Below, one piece after another: positions 26,472 through 35,573 of a DNA stretch of 64,000 bases (positions are counted from its first letter, which is position 1; each line of letters opens with the position of its first letter). Source of the DNA: Prevotella melaninogenica (lineage in GTDB: Bacteria; Bacteroidota; Bacteroidia; Bacteroidales; Bacteroidaceae). Under the pieces are notes generated by a model. It saw only the letters and a program-made list of their open reading frames with translations. It searched no databases and was not told where the DNA came from. Both the position numbers and the translations under genes were made by a program. The stretch covers positions 1-64,000 of the forward strand of contig NZ_AP018049.1 in the NCBI RefSeq assembly GCF_003609775.1. Reading direction: 5' to 3'.

Positions 26472-27119
26472 TCAAGTGAAATATTCCTTTAATTGTGCTG
26501 CTAAGGCAGAAAGTTTCTCTGGGTTATCATTTCCATAGCGGTTCCATACCTCCTGACATGGCATTAATAAGGGCGATATCATGAGGTCATCACGGTTCAG
26601 ATAGGGGTCGCAGAATTGGAACACATCCATCACCTCTACAACCATTTGCGGCTTTATCTTCATCAGCTTAGCAAGGTCTATCACCTCAGGTGTCTCCGCT
26701 ACCATCGTAATAGGAGTGAGACGGAAATAGAGATCGAGAATCATGATGAGCATAAAAGGCTTCAACTCCGTAACGCCCTCCACTGGTAGGAAGTCATGTT
26801 CAAAGGTTTCGCGCACCTTCACACCATCATAGAACTCCCTTGGTTGCCCAAACCCCTTCATCGAACGCAGTTTCTTTACGTCTTTGTTGAGCTTTCTTGT
26901 GTTCTCTCCATACGTCTCCCAAATCAGATTAATGATGGGCATATCACGATGTCGCAACTTAAAAAGCTGTTCATAAAGGTTCTTTGGTGGTATGTGTAGT
27001 TCCAAACTGAGGTCTACCAATGCACGTGAATACATCGGTTTCATTCCCTCTGGCTTTTTTAGGTAAAGCTGTAGGAGTAGTAGCCAATAGTCATCAGACC
27101 ATAAAGGATGTGTTGCCAT
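26472..27119 (-). CDS. Conserved hypothetical protein upstream of rpoN
   Basis: 215 aa, family not recognised. It has no signal peptide or membrane segment. It appears all-helical with several Trp/Tyr-rich stretches (MATHPLWSDDYWLLLLQLYL at residues 1-20, QEVWNRYGNDNPEKL near the end), and a mid-section LFKLRHRDMPIINLIWETYG that could be a helix-turn-helix-like bundle. It lies 45 bp upstream of rpoN on the same strand and has its own strong promoter. It may drive rpoN as well, though rpoN also has a -7 box. Confidence 0.75.
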   Translation of the reverse strand: MATHPLWSDDYWLLLLQLYLKKPEGMKPMYSRALVDLSLELHIPPKNLYEQLFKLRHRDMPIINLIWETYGENTRKLNKDVKKLRSMKGFGQPREFYDGVKVRETFEHDFLPVEGVTELKPFMLIMILDLYFRLTPITMVAETPEVIDLAKLMKIKPQMVVEVMDVFQFCDPYLNRDDLMISPLLMPCQEVWNRYGNDNPEKLSALAAQLKEYFT

Positions 27120-27206
27120 AAGCGTAAAATATCCACTCTTGCTCCTCGTCTTTTAGTGGAGAAGAGGAGAAATACTTGTCTAAAGGGTATCTATATTTGT
27201 CTTTCG

Positions 27207-27238
27207 CAAAGATACTCCTTTTTTATTATAATGGCAAA
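27207..27238 (-). promoter_or_regulatory. Promoter of the gene upstream of rpoN
   Basis: On the minus strand TTTG (27238-27235) and TATCTTTG (27214-27207) are 20 nt apart, a full Bacteroidota consensus match. The predicted start near 27200 gives a leader of about 80 nt before the ATG at 27119. Confidence 0.75.
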
Positions 27239-27426
27239 AGAAAGTGACAGAAAGTTAACGAGTTAATGGGTAAACGAGTTGACAAGTTGTTTGTGGCAAA
27301 TAAGTTATCCTAAGCCTATTTGTTTATAGGTATAAATACGATTTAAATTGGGCATAAAACAGGTATGTTAAGTTGCCGTTTTATTTCCTAATTTCCCCTT
27401 GTGAGCCTACCTATAGTTACTTGTTT

Positions 27427-27520
27427 TCAAATTATTTTCATGAAGAAAAATATTTTTCTTCACGTAAAAAAATATTTCTTTTCACGTAAATAAATATTTT
27501 TCTTCATGAAAATAATTCGC
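27427..27520. repeat. 22-nt palindrome array, TTCATGAA/AAATATTT family, copy B3
   Basis: Core sites at 27439 (CATGAA), 27461 and 27483 (CACGTAA) and 27505 (CATGAA), with AAATATTT at 27448, 27470 and 27492; all intervals are 22 nt. It lies in the 548-bp gap between the outer-membrane protein stop and the next promoter; the rest of that gap is AT-rich and featureless. Confidence 0.9.
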
Positions 27521-27667
27521 TTTTGATAAGTATCTTGATCCCTAAAAGAGGGTCTATCTAATGATTTTCTATGCTAAAATGGGTGATTAAAAACCATTAT
27601 TGGGACTTAAATTAACGACATTCATCAAGCCAAATAACGTATGTTATACAGTCCTAACGACCTGTTT

Positions 27668-29845
27668 CTACTTCTTTTCTCCACCCACTAAGTCATCATT
27701 TTTAATGCTTCGTTCAGCATTCTTGACACTTGCTTTTAACTTACCAAAGCTCCACGAAAATCCGATGTTAAAGTATCGAGGGTACATAACGGAGCGTTCA
27801 TAACCAGTATAATCGCCTCGAACGATACGATAAGTACTTGATCTTTCTTTGCTGAAAGGCGAATTGGCTGATAAAGATACTGTTAGCTTGTCTTTAAAAA
27901 AGCGACGTGTCAAGGTGAAATCATAGTAGAACCAATGCCCCTCAATGGCATACGGATCATAAACTCGGTTGCCATATTCACCTCCAATACTGGTTGTCAA
28001 CGTTAATTCCCAAGGTATTTTCTGCTCCCAATTAAAGTAGATACCACCACCGCATCCGCTGTTCTTGATGTAAGGTGTGGGTAAGGTGATTCGGGCATAA
28101 CGAATGTTAGCGTTGAGTGTAAACGATGTTCCGGTGAAAGGAGTCCATTCTGTGTAAGATGAAATACCGAACACTTTACTCTTCAGTACGTTCTGATAAG
28201 TAGAAACATCTTTACGATTCTGTTCATAAATGATGTTAGTGATACCATTGTTGGTAAATGAATAATAGGGACTTAACTGCAAAGTAAGTTTTGAAGTAAC
28301 CAACATATACGCAAGTTGTAACGCTTGGTTGCGACTGCTTCCTAAGTTTGCATTACCGAAAGAGACTGCCGTTGGTGTGCTAATGATGGCTGGATTGAGA
28401 TAGCCGATGCCGGGTCTGTTGATGCTGGTATTATAGCTAAATTTCAGTGTCTGTCCATCACTAATCTTGTATTGTAGGCTTGCTGATGGTACCCAGTCAT
28501 TGAGATTAGCATGGTAATCAGGGTTACTACCATCGGGATAGGATGCTTTCATGCGAGTAAACTCGTATCTCAATCCTGCACGAGCAGCCCATTTGCCAGC
28601 GGTGAAGATATATGAGAGGTAGGCAGCAGCCACTTGTGCGTTATGCTTAAATTTGCTTTCCATGTCAGGGGTAGTCCCTTGATAGTCCATTAATGACGTA
28701 CTGTTGTTGTTACGAAGGATATATTTTGTTCCGCTTTCTAACTTATGGTGCTTTCCAAAGGGGCGTACATAGTCAATCTGGAAAGTATGTTCTGTGAAGC
28801 GTTCACGGGTGTTCTGGTCGTAACTTGTATAGCTGACAGGGAAGTTAACCATGTTGTTATACATCTGACGGAAGATGGTGTGTTGGCGTGTAGCTGCCAA
28901 CATATAAGAAAACGTCAGGATTTCTCCATCTAAATGAGTCTTATGTTGATAATCCAAACGTCCTCCAATATTAAGATGAGAGTAGCCCGGAGTAGTCATA
29001 TTATTGTCGAATTTGTAAATCAACTGGCTGTTCTTGTCCCATCGTTCATTCGTGCTTTGTGTGTTGGCATCAACTTTATAGCCAAGAAAATTGGTCGATG
29101 CGGTCAGCAAGTTGAGTGAGTCAATCTCGTAACTGGCACTGATATTACCGAAATGTATTGTTGCTGCAGTGCTGTTAGTCCCATATTCACGTTTTTGTTC
29201 GCCTGTCTTTACGTAGTCGTAGACCTCCTCTCTATTGTTTTCTGTTCGTTTTCTGCTTTGGTTCATGTAGTTATAATTGACGGTTGTCGTGAGCTTTCCC
29301 ACCTTTGTTGTTAGATAAGTACCAAGCCTTGTAGAGCCATGAGTATCTACATCAGAGTTCACATTGCCTGATACTCCTTGTAGTTTAGTATTGCTCATCA
29401 TGACGATGTTAAGGATAGCCGTGGTGCCTTCAGCATCATACTTGGCACCGGGGTCGGTGATAACCTCAATCCTTTTGATGGTAGAAGCAGGTATTGCCTT
29501 GAGAATATCCTTAAGATTCTGCCCTGAAAGACTTGGGTCAGGATGTCCGTTCCTATACACCTTAAAACTTGTAGAGCCTTGAACTCTGATATTTTCCTGT
29601 CCGTCAACGGTGACAAGGGGTATTTTCTTGAGTATTTCTAAGGTCGTCTTCGTCTGGGCAGTCTTGTCATGCTGTACGTCATACGTTAGCTTGTCAATAT
29701 CATTCTTGATAAGCTGGCGCCTTTGTGCTACGACGACTTCCTCCAACTTCTGTGTCTTGGCGGAGTCCGTTTTGGTTGTGTTCTGGGCTGGCAGGGCTGT
29801 TGTTGAGAGGCAGGCAGTGAGTAATAGTATCAATTTATTGTACAT
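27668..29845 (-). CDS. Outer-membrane beta-barrel protein, TonB-dependent receptor-like
   Basis: 725-aa outer-membrane protein. A signal peptide (MYNKLILLLTACLSTTALPAQ, cleaved near residue 21) precedes a plug-like domain (KLEEVVVAQRRQLIKNDID, GSTSFKVYRNGHPDPS, ASTIKRIEVITDPGAKYDAEG) and a large barrel. The profile is that of the outer_membrane_beta-barrel (PF14905) group, related to TonB receptors but without the usual carboxypeptidase-like N-terminal domain. No SusD partner is present, so a starch-utilisation-type system is not indicated; the cargo is unknown. The ATG at 29845 is chosen: the longer frame starts at a TTG inside the -7 box (TATCTTTG, 29889-29882). Confidence 0.85.
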   Translation of the reverse strand: MYNKLILLLTACLSTTALPAQNTTKTDSAKTQKLEEVVVAQRRQLIKNDIDKLTYDVQHDKTAQTKTTLEILKKIPLVTVDGQENIRVQGSTSFKVYRNGHPDPSLSGQNLKDILKAIPASTIKRIEVITDPGAKYDAEGTTAILNIVMMSNTKLQGVSGNVNSDVDTHGSTRLGTYLTTKVGKLTTTVNYNYMNQSRKRTENNREEVYDYVKTGEQKREYGTNSTAATIHFGNISASYEIDSLNLLTASTNFLGYKVDANTQSTNERWDKNSQLIYKFDNNMTTPGYSHLNIGGRLDYQHKTHLDGEILTFSYMLAATRQHTIFRQMYNNMVNFPVSYTSYDQNTRERFTEHTFQIDYVRPFGKHHKLESGTKYILRNNNSTSLMDYQGTTPDMESKFKHNAQVAAAYLSYIFTAGKWAARAGLRYEFTRMKASYPDGSNPDYHANLNDWVPSASLQYKISDGQTLKFSYNTSINRPGIGYLNPAIISTPTAVSFGNANLGSSRNQALQLAYMLVTSKLTLQLSPYYSFTNNGITNIIYEQNRKDVSTYQNVLKSKVFGISSYTEWTPFTGTSFTLNANIRYARITLPTPYIKNSGCGGGIYFNWEQKIPWELTLTTSIGGEYGNRVYDPYAIEGHWFYYDFTLTRRFFKDKLTVSLSANSPFSKERSSTYRIVRGDYTGYERSVMYPRYFNIGFSWSFGKLKASVKNAERSIKNDDLVGGEKK

Positions 29846-30436
29846 AGTCAAAGTGTTAAGTTTATAGTTGTCAATATGATACAAAGATATGTTTTTTCTT
29901 AATAAGTTCCAATTCGTTTCAAAAGTATTTTTACATTCTTGTCCTTATGTCCCGTAGTTTAATCCTTTTTAGTGCTTTTTCTCTATTAATATGCAAGAAG
30001 ATTACAATGCAGAAAAGCACACAGTGTTCGGTAAAAAAGCAGATTGTCAAACGGAATGAACCCTCCTTTTAATAGGTTGATTAATAGTGGTTTGATAAGA
30101 TTTTGTCTATACCTATTTATCAATAGAACCTTACCAATGGTTTAATGTAACATCAAATCCCCCTATTCCTACCCTTAACTACTGACGTGTTAAGGCTTAG
30201 CACAAGTGGTGTTAAGGCTCCGCACCAATGGTGCGAACGCTTCGCACGCATGGTGCGGAGGAGTGAAAGTTATGTAATATACTGTTAAGATAAGAGCAGT
30301 TTATTGTTATAAAGAGCTTATTCTACCCTAAGTAAACAAAGAATATTATATTTTTTCGTTCTATAATTCCCATCGAAACGAAGTGTTTTACGGAAACTTT
30401 TTGTAAATTTGCACATTAGTTATAATAGAAATAAGA
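29846..30436. other. Divergent intergenic region upstream of leuS
   Basis: 591 bp without a gene. It holds the -7 box of the barrel gene (29882-29889, minus), the GCAC/GTGC array at 30200-30256 and a plus-strand -7 box TAAATTTG (30404-30411) that would start leuS about 20 nt before its ATG. No clear -33 partner is visible for leuS. Confidence 0.5.
30191..30264. repeat. 22-nt palindrome array, GCAC/GTGC family, copy A3
   Basis: Units at 30200 (GCACAAGTGGTGT), 30222 (GCACCAATGGTGC) and 30244 (GCACGCATGGTGC), with linkers TAAGGCTTA, TAAGGCTCC, GAACGCTTC and GGAGG; the period is exactly 22 nt. Confidence 0.9.
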
Positions 30437-33343
30437 ATGGAATACAACTTCATAGACATTGAGAAGAAATGGCAACAGAAGTGGGTTGAGAATAAGACCT
30501 ACAAAGTTGTTGAAGACGAGAACAAGCAGAAGTTCTATGTGCTTAATATGTTCCCTTATCCATCAGGAGCTGGATTGCACGTTGGACATCCATTGGGTTA
30601 CATTGCAAGTGACATCTATGCACGCTATAAGCGACTAAAGGGTTTCAATGTGTTGAACCCTATGGGATATGATGCTTATGGACTTCCTGCTGAGCAGTAT
30701 GCCATTCAGACGGGTCAGCATCCACAGCTGACAACCGACACGAACATAGCTCGTTATCGTGAGCAGTTGGATAAGATAGGTTTCAGTTTCGACTGGGATC
30801 GTGAGGTACGCACCTGTGACCCACGTTATTATCACTGGACACAGTGGGCTTTCGAGCGTATGTTCGAGTCTTATTATGACTATACAGAACAGAAGGCAAT
30901 GCCTATCAAGGACCTTGTTCGCCACTTTGAGGAAGAAGGAACACTGAACCTTAATGTCGCACAGAGCGAGGAACTGATTTTCTCAGCACGTGACTGGTCG
31001 AGCATGGACGAGCAGGAACAGCAGGAGAAGTTGATGAACTATCGTATTGCTTACCTCGGTGAGACAATGGTAAACTGGTGTCCGGGACTCGGAACTGTGC
31101 TTGCCAATGACGAGGTTGTCAATGGTGTGAGCGAGCGTGGAGGCTATCCAGTCGTACAGAAGTTGATGAAGCAGTGGTGTCTTCGTGTGTCTGCCTATTC
31201 ACAGCGATTGCTTGATGGATTGGAGACTGTCAACTGGTCTGACTCAATTAAGGAAACACAGAAGAACTGGATTGGCCGTTCTGAGGGTACAGAAGTTGAA
31301 TTCAAATATCAGACTCCAGTAGCAGGTGGAGGTCAGAAAGAGGGTAAGTTCACTATCTTTACCACGCGTGCTGATACCATGTTCGGTGTTAGCTTCATGG
31401 TATTGGCACCAGAGTCAGAACTCGTTGCAGAACTCACTTCAGAGGCTCAGAAGGCTGAGGTAGAGGAGTATTTGGCGTATGTAAAGAAGCGCACAGAGTT
31501 AGAGCGTATGTCTGACCGTAAGGTGACAGGTGTCTTCTCAGGCTCATACGGTATCAATCCATTCACTGGCGAGCAGATTCCTATTTGGATTTCAGAGTAC
31601 GTTTTAGCTGGATATGGAACAGGAGCAATTATGGCTGTGCCTGCTCACGACAGTCGTGACTATGCTTTTGCAAAGCATTTCAACCTCCCAATCATCCCAT
31701 TGATTGAGGATGCTGACGTCTCTGAAGAGAGCTTTGATGCAAAGGAAGGAATCGTAACGAACTCTCCTGCTGCAGGAAAAGAAAGCATGGACGGTTTCTC
31801 TCTCAATGGTCTTACGGTTAAGGAGGCTATTGCGAAGACAAAGCAGTTTGTTACTGAGAAGGGTATCGGTCGTGTGAAGGTTAACTATCGTTTGCGTGAT
31901 GCTATCTTCTCACGCCAGCGTTATTGGGGAGAACCATTCCCAGTCTATTACAAGCAGGGAATGCCTTACATGATACCAGAGGAGTGTTTGCCACTTGAAT
32001 TGCCTGAAATCGACAAGTATGAACCAACAGAAAGCGGTGAACCACCATTGGGTCGTGCGAAGGTTTGGGCTTGGAACGAAGCTGAACGTAAGGTTGTTGA
32101 GAAGTCATTGGTTGATGATAAGACGGTATTCCCATTGGAGTTGAATACAATGCCGGGCTTTGCTGGTAGCTCAGCATACTATCTTCGTTACATGGATCCA
32201 CACAATGACGAGGCACTTGTGGGCAAAAAGGCAGACGAGTATTGGCAGAATGTAGACCTTTATGTCGGTGGTACCGAGCATGCAACAGGTCACTTGATTT
32301 ACAGTCGTTTCTGGAATAAGTTCCTCTTTGATATTGGTATTAGCTGTAAAGAGGAACCATACGAGAAGTTGGTGAACCAAGGAATGATTCAAGGACGCTC
32401 TAACTTCGTTTATCGTATCAACTCTGACGACCACTCAAAGGCACCAGTATTTGTCAGCTTGGGCCAGAAAGACAAGTATGAAACTACTCCTATCCACGTT
32501 GATGTGAACATTGTTCACGCTGATGTACTCGATGTTGAGGCTTTCAAAGCATGGCGTCCAGAATATAACAATGCTGAATTCATCTTCGAAGATGGTACAT
32601 CATCATCAGAACTCATCAATACCCAACACCCAACATCCGCCATTTACAAGTGTGGTTGGGCGGTAGAGAAGATGTCAAAATCAATGTTCAACGTTGTCAA
32701 TCCAGATGTGATAGTTGAGCAGTATGGCGCAGATACCCTCCGTCTTTACGAAATGTTCTTGGGTCCTGTAGAGGCAAGTAAGCCTTGGGATACGAACGGT
32801 ATCGATGGTTGTTTCCGTTTCTTGAAGAAGTTCTGGAAGCTTTATCAGCAGGAACTCACTGATGATGAGCCTTCAAAGGATTCATTAAAGAGCGTTCACA
32901 AGCTTATCAAGAAGGTAACTGGCGACATTGAGCAGTTCTCTTATAACACAGCTGTTTCAGCGTTTATGATTTGCGTTAACGAGCTTGGACAGCAGAAGTG
33001 TGCTAATCGTGAACTGTTGAAGAAGATGGTAATTGTCATCGCTCCATTCGCACCTCACATGGCTGAAGAGTTGTGGGAGCAGTTGGGGGGTGAGACAAAG
33101 AGTGTCTTCGATGTTGAATGGCCTGAATGGGATGAGTCTTATCTCGTAGAGAATGAGGTTCAGCTGACAGTGTCTTTCAATGGTAAGGCACGTTTCCAGA
33201 TGACCTTCCCAGCTGATGCAACGAAGGAAGACATCGAGAAGTGCGCATTAGAAGACGAACGAAGCCAACACTATATCGACGGTAAAACAATCGTAAAGAT
33301 TATCGTTGTACCGAAGAAGATTATCAACATCGTTTGCAAATAA
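30437..33343 (+). CDS. leuS: Leucyl-tRNA synthetase
   Basis: 968-aa class I synthetase charging tRNA-Leu. HIGH appears as HVGH (residues 48-51), the CP1 editing domain includes the threonine-rich [22 protein letters not shown], and KMSKS is at 745-749. Residues about 721-736 ([16 protein letters not shown]), just before [12 protein letters not shown], look like an extra piece: relatives usually run [20 protein letters not shown]. The underlying DNA (32617-32642) matches an intergenic repeat of this genome. The gene remains in frame and otherwise complete. A structured element follows the stop. Confidence 0.97.
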   Translation: MEYNFIDIEKKWQQKWVENKTYKVVEDENKQKFYVLNMFPYPSGAGLHVGHPLGYIASDIYARYKRLKGFNVLNPMGYDAYGLPAEQYAIQTGQHPQLTTDTNIARYREQLDKIGFSFDWDREVRTCDPRYYHWTQWAFERMFESYYDYTEQKAMPIKDLVRHFEEEGTLNLNVAQSEELIFSARDWSSMDEQEQQEKLMNYRIAYLGETMVNWCPGLGTVLANDEVVNGVSERGGYPVVQKLMKQWCLRVSAYSQRLLDGLETVNWSDSIKETQKNWIGRSEGTEVEFKYQTPVAGGGQKEGKFTIFTTRADTMFGVSFMVLAPESELVAELTSEAQKAEVEEYLAYVKKRTELERMSDRKVTGVFSGSYGINPFTGEQIPIWISEYVLAGYGTGAIMAVPAHDSRDYAFAKHFNLPIIPLIEDADVSEESFDAKEGIVTNSPAAGKESMDGFSLNGLTVKEAIAKTKQFVTEKGIGRVKVNYRLRDAIFSRQRYWGEPFPVYYKQGMPYMIPEECLPLELPEIDKYEPTESGEPPLGRAKVWAWNEAERKVVEKSLVDDKTVFPLELNTMPGFAGSSAYYLRYMDPHNDEALVGKKADEYWQNVDLYVGGTEHATGHLIYSRFWNKFLFDIGISCKEEPYEKLVNQGMIQGRSNFVYRINSDDHSKAPVFVSLGQKDKYETTPIHVDVNIVHADVLDVEAFKAWRPEYNNAEFIFEDGTSSSELINTQHPTSAIYKCGWAVEKMSKSMFNVVNPDVIVEQYGADTLRLYEMFLGPVEASKPWDTNGIDGCFRFLKKFWKLYQQELTDDEPSKDSLKSVHKLIKKVTGDIEQFSYNTAVSAFMICVNELGQQKCANRELLKKMVIVIAPFAPHMAEELWEQLGGETKSVFDVEWPEWDESYLVENEVQLTVSFNGKARFQMTFPADATKEDIEKCALEDERSQHYIDGKTIVKIIVVPKKIINIVCK

Positions 33344-33360
33344 CTATTCAATAAACCACA

Positions 33361-33477
33361 GAAGAGGCTGTATGGAAATAGGGTTGTAAGTCCGTTTCTT
33401 CAACAGCAGTAATCTCTAACGGAAATGAAGTCCGTATGCAAGTATCCGCTTCAGCCGTGTTTCGATACCGCCTCTTC
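33361..33477 (+). ncRNA. Candidate structured RNA between leuS and yitT
   Basis: GAAGAGGC (33361-33368) pairs with GCCTCTTC (33470-33477). After single mismatches GTAT (33370-33373) pairs with ATAC (33465-33468) and GAA (33375-33377) with TTC (33461-33463), giving 15 bp of closing stem. Inside, TCCGTT (33391-33396) pairs with AACGGA (33418-33423) and GAAG (33427-33430) with CTTC (33449-33452), a multibranch fold of 117 nt. AAGTCCGT occurs twice (33388, 33428). It ends 22 nt before the yitT ATG, so it could be a cis-regulatory leader of yitT or a leuS 3' element. I do not recognise a known riboswitch class. Confidence 0.55.
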
Positions 33478-33499
33478 ATCTTAACCATTCTAAGAGCCT

Positions 33500-34486
33500 A
33501 TGACCATTAATCAACAACTCATCCGATCCGAAGCCAAAGATTACTTTTTCTTGACCGTTGGCTTAATTCTTTATGCTGCTGCCTTCACTGTATTTCTAAT
33601 GCCTTATGAGATTGTTACGGGTGGAGTGACGGGTATGTCTGCCGTAATCTACTATGCTACAGGTTTTAAGATTGAGAATACTTACATGATTATCAACATT
33701 TCGTTGTTGATAGTTGCTTTGAAGATATTGGGCTTTAAGTTCCTGATGAAGACCATCTATGCTATCTTTGCCCTTTATTTCCTATTGATTTTTGCGCAGG
33801 ATCTGATGCCTAAGGATGCTGCAGGACACATGGTGAAGATGCTCGGTGAAGACCAAGCTTTTATGTCATTGATTATTGGTTGTAGCCTTACAGGTACGGG
33901 ATTGGCTATCGTCTTCCTTAATAATGGAAGTACGGGTGGTACGGATATCATTGCTGCCTGTGTCAATAAGTATCATGATATCTCGTTAGGACAGGTCTTA
34001 ATGGGTGTTGATATCTTGATTGTGGGTAGCTGTTTATTCTTCCCTCAGTTTGGTGATGTCATGGAACGCTTGCATAAGATGGTCTTTGGTTACTGTACGA
34101 TGTTCATCGAGTGTTTTATGTTAGATCACGTGATGAATATGAGGCGCGAGTCAGTACAGTTCATGATCTTCTCTTGGAAACATGAGGAAATAGCCAATGC
34201 CATTGTTGAAGAGACCGAGCATGCACTAACTATCCTTGACGGACACGGCTGGTATACTGGTAATGATATGAAGGTTATCTGCTTGTTGGCAAAGCGTAAC
34301 GAGAGTAAGACTATCTTCCGTATCATTAAGATGGTTGACCCAACAGCCTTTGTAAGCCAGAGTTCAGTGATTGGTGTCTATGGTGAAGGCTTCGATCAGA
34401 TAAAGATTAAAGCTAAAAAGGAAATGAAAAAGCAGGAAAAGAAGTTGGCTGAAGCCATGAAAAAGCCTGCGAATGAACAGAAATAA
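33500..34486 (+). CDS. YitT family membrane protein
   Basis: 328 aa. The N-terminal about 200 residues have five to six hydrophobic helices of the YitT membrane domain (FFLTVGLILYAAAFTVFLMP, then the glycine-rich EIVTGGVTGMSAVIYYATG, and GLAIVFLNNGSTGGTDIIA). Residues about 215-305 form the cytosolic DUF2179 domain (DGHGWYTGNDMKVICLLAKRNE), followed by a Lys-rich tail. Transport or signalling function is unknown for the family. It is preceded by a structured RNA candidate and followed by a long hairpin, so the gene may be separately controlled. Confidence 0.9.
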   Translation: MTINQQLIRSEAKDYFFLTVGLILYAAAFTVFLMPYEIVTGGVTGMSAVIYYATGFKIENTYMIINISLLIVALKILGFKFLMKTIYAIFALYFLLIFAQDLMPKDAAGHMVKMLGEDQAFMSLIIGCSLTGTGLAIVFLNNGSTGGTDIIAACVNKYHDISLGQVLMGVDILIVGSCLFFPQFGDVMERLHKMVFGYCTMFIECFMLDHVMNMRRESVQFMIFSWKHEEIANAIVEETEHALTILDGHGWYTGNDMKVICLLAKRNESKTIFRIIKMVDPTAFVSQSSVIGVYGEGFDQIKIKAKKEMKKQEKKLAEAMKKPANEQK

Positions 34487-34504
34487 AGATGCTGAAGAGC
34501 TGTG

Positions 34505-34583
34505 TTCCAGTCGCTAATTAGCAGGGACGCACGGCTCGTGTGCCCACTGGCGATAAGCTTTTAAGGACATACGAGGCGTGCGT
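34505..34583 (+). other. Long imperfect hairpin between yitT and rdgB
   Basis: 34523-34543 (GGACGCACGGCTCGTGTG...) pairs with 34563-34583 (...GAGGCGTGCGTTC) along 21 positions with two mismatches and two G-U pairs; the loop is 19 nt. CCAGT (34505-34509) can alternatively pair with ACTGG (34544-34548). No strong T-run follows, so a classical terminator is doubtful; RNA processing or a small repeat element are alternatives. Confidence 0.55.
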
Positions 34584-34654
34584 TCTTGTTGTTAGAGTAA
34601 GACTTGGAACTTTCAATTATAGCTCTTTTAGCATTCAAAAAACGTTTTATAGAA

Positions 34655-35239
34655 ATGAAAATAGTATTCGCTACAAATAATAAACATAAGCTCGAAGAGA
34701 TTAAGGACATCCTTGGAAAGGACTTTGAAATCGTTTCTTTGGCTGAGATTGGTTGTCATGAGGATATCCCTGAAACTGGGGCAACATTGGAGGAGAATGC
34801 GCGTCAGAAGTCTACTTATGTCGTTGAACACTATGGTCAGAACTGTTTTGCTGACGATACAGGACTTGAGGTGGAGGCACTCGGTGGTGAACCCGGTGTG
34901 CGTTCAGCTCGTTATGCAGAAGGAACCGACCACGATAGCGAGGCGAATATGCGTAAGCTATTGGTAAACTTAGAAGGTAAGGACAATCGTAAGGCGTGTT
35001 TCCGCACAGTTATCTCTCTTATTATTGATGGTGTTGAACATCAGTTTGAGGGTAAGGTAGAGGGTAGAATCGCTACCGAGAAGCATGGTACTGAGGGCTT
35101 TGGATACGACCCTATCTTTATTCCAGAGGGTTATGACAAGAGCTTTGCAGAGTTGGGTGAGGAAATAAAGAACCAGATATCCCATCGTGCAAGGGCTGTG
35201 AAGAAGTTGGCGGAATACTTAGGAAGGCTGAAAGGATAA
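34655..35239 (+). CDS. rdgB: XTP/dITP diphosphatase (non-canonical purine NTPase)
   Basis: 194-aa Ham1/RdgB-family enzyme that removes dITP, dXTP and ITP from the nucleotide pool. Visible are the N-terminal [45 protein letters not shown] substrate loop, [10 protein letters not shown] and the ISHRARA motif near the end. Length is typical. The ATG at 34655 is used; the upstream in-frame extension (from 34604) lacks homology. A short hairpin follows the stop. Confidence 0.95.
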   Translation: MKIVFATNNKHKLEEIKDILGKDFEIVSLAEIGCHEDIPETGATLEENARQKSTYVVEHYGQNCFADDTGLEVEALGGEPGVRSARYAEGTDHDSEANMRKLLVNLEGKDNRKACFRTVISLIIDGVEHQFEGKVEGRIATEKHGTEGFGYDPIFIPEGYDKSFAELGEEIKNQISHRARAVKKLAEYLGRLKG

Positions 35240-35246
35240 AAGATTA

Positions 35247-35267
35247 AAAAGGCTAAAGGAGCCTTTT
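35247..35267 (+). terminator. Probable terminator after rdgB
   Basis: AAAAGGCT (35247-35254) pairs with AGCCTTTT (35260-35267), loop AAAGG, 8 nt past the rdgB stop. The stem is modest and the T-run is within the stem, so confidence is limited. Confidence 0.5.
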
Positions 35268-35335
35268 AATAGAAAAAGAGGTAATAAAGTAAAACCGTTA
35301 AAGCCTCCTTTTAGACTTCGATAAATATCCTTTTC

Positions 35336-35428
35336 CGAATTATTTTCATGAAAAGAAATATTTCTTTTCATGAAGAAAAATATTTTTTTTCACGATAAAA
35401 AGAATTTCTTTTCATGAAAATAATTTGA
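35336..35428. repeat. 22-nt palindrome array, TTCATGAA/AAATATTT family, copy B4
   Basis: Core sites at 35347, 35369 (CATGAA), 35391 (CACGAT) and 35413 (CATGAA), with AAATATTT-type spacers; all intervals are 22 nt. The ends CGAATTATTTTCATGAAA and TTTCATGAAAATAATTTG are inverted copies. It lies between rdgB and the GT2-porZ operon, in a 334-bp gap. Confidence 0.9.
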
Positions 35429-35573
35429 GGAAGGCTGTTTCTTTATTCTGCTTATAGGCTGATATAACAGCTGAAAAGGGCGGCTTTTGTTAGCTCGACA
35501 AGCCCCGATTCGAGGCTAAGTAGCCTATATGTTGTTTATTTGACATTAGGAATATAACTATTTAATATCTGCT

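Noticed and set aside
27668..29845. SusC-type polysaccharide receptor
   Set aside because: No SusD neighbour and no typical N-terminal carboxypeptidase-like domain; the protein fits the smaller outer-membrane beta-barrel group.
33361..33477. Selenocysteine or other tRNA (8-bp closing stem, TTTCGAT near the 3' side)
   Set aside because: No anticodon arm, no T-arm of correct geometry and no 3' acceptor pattern.
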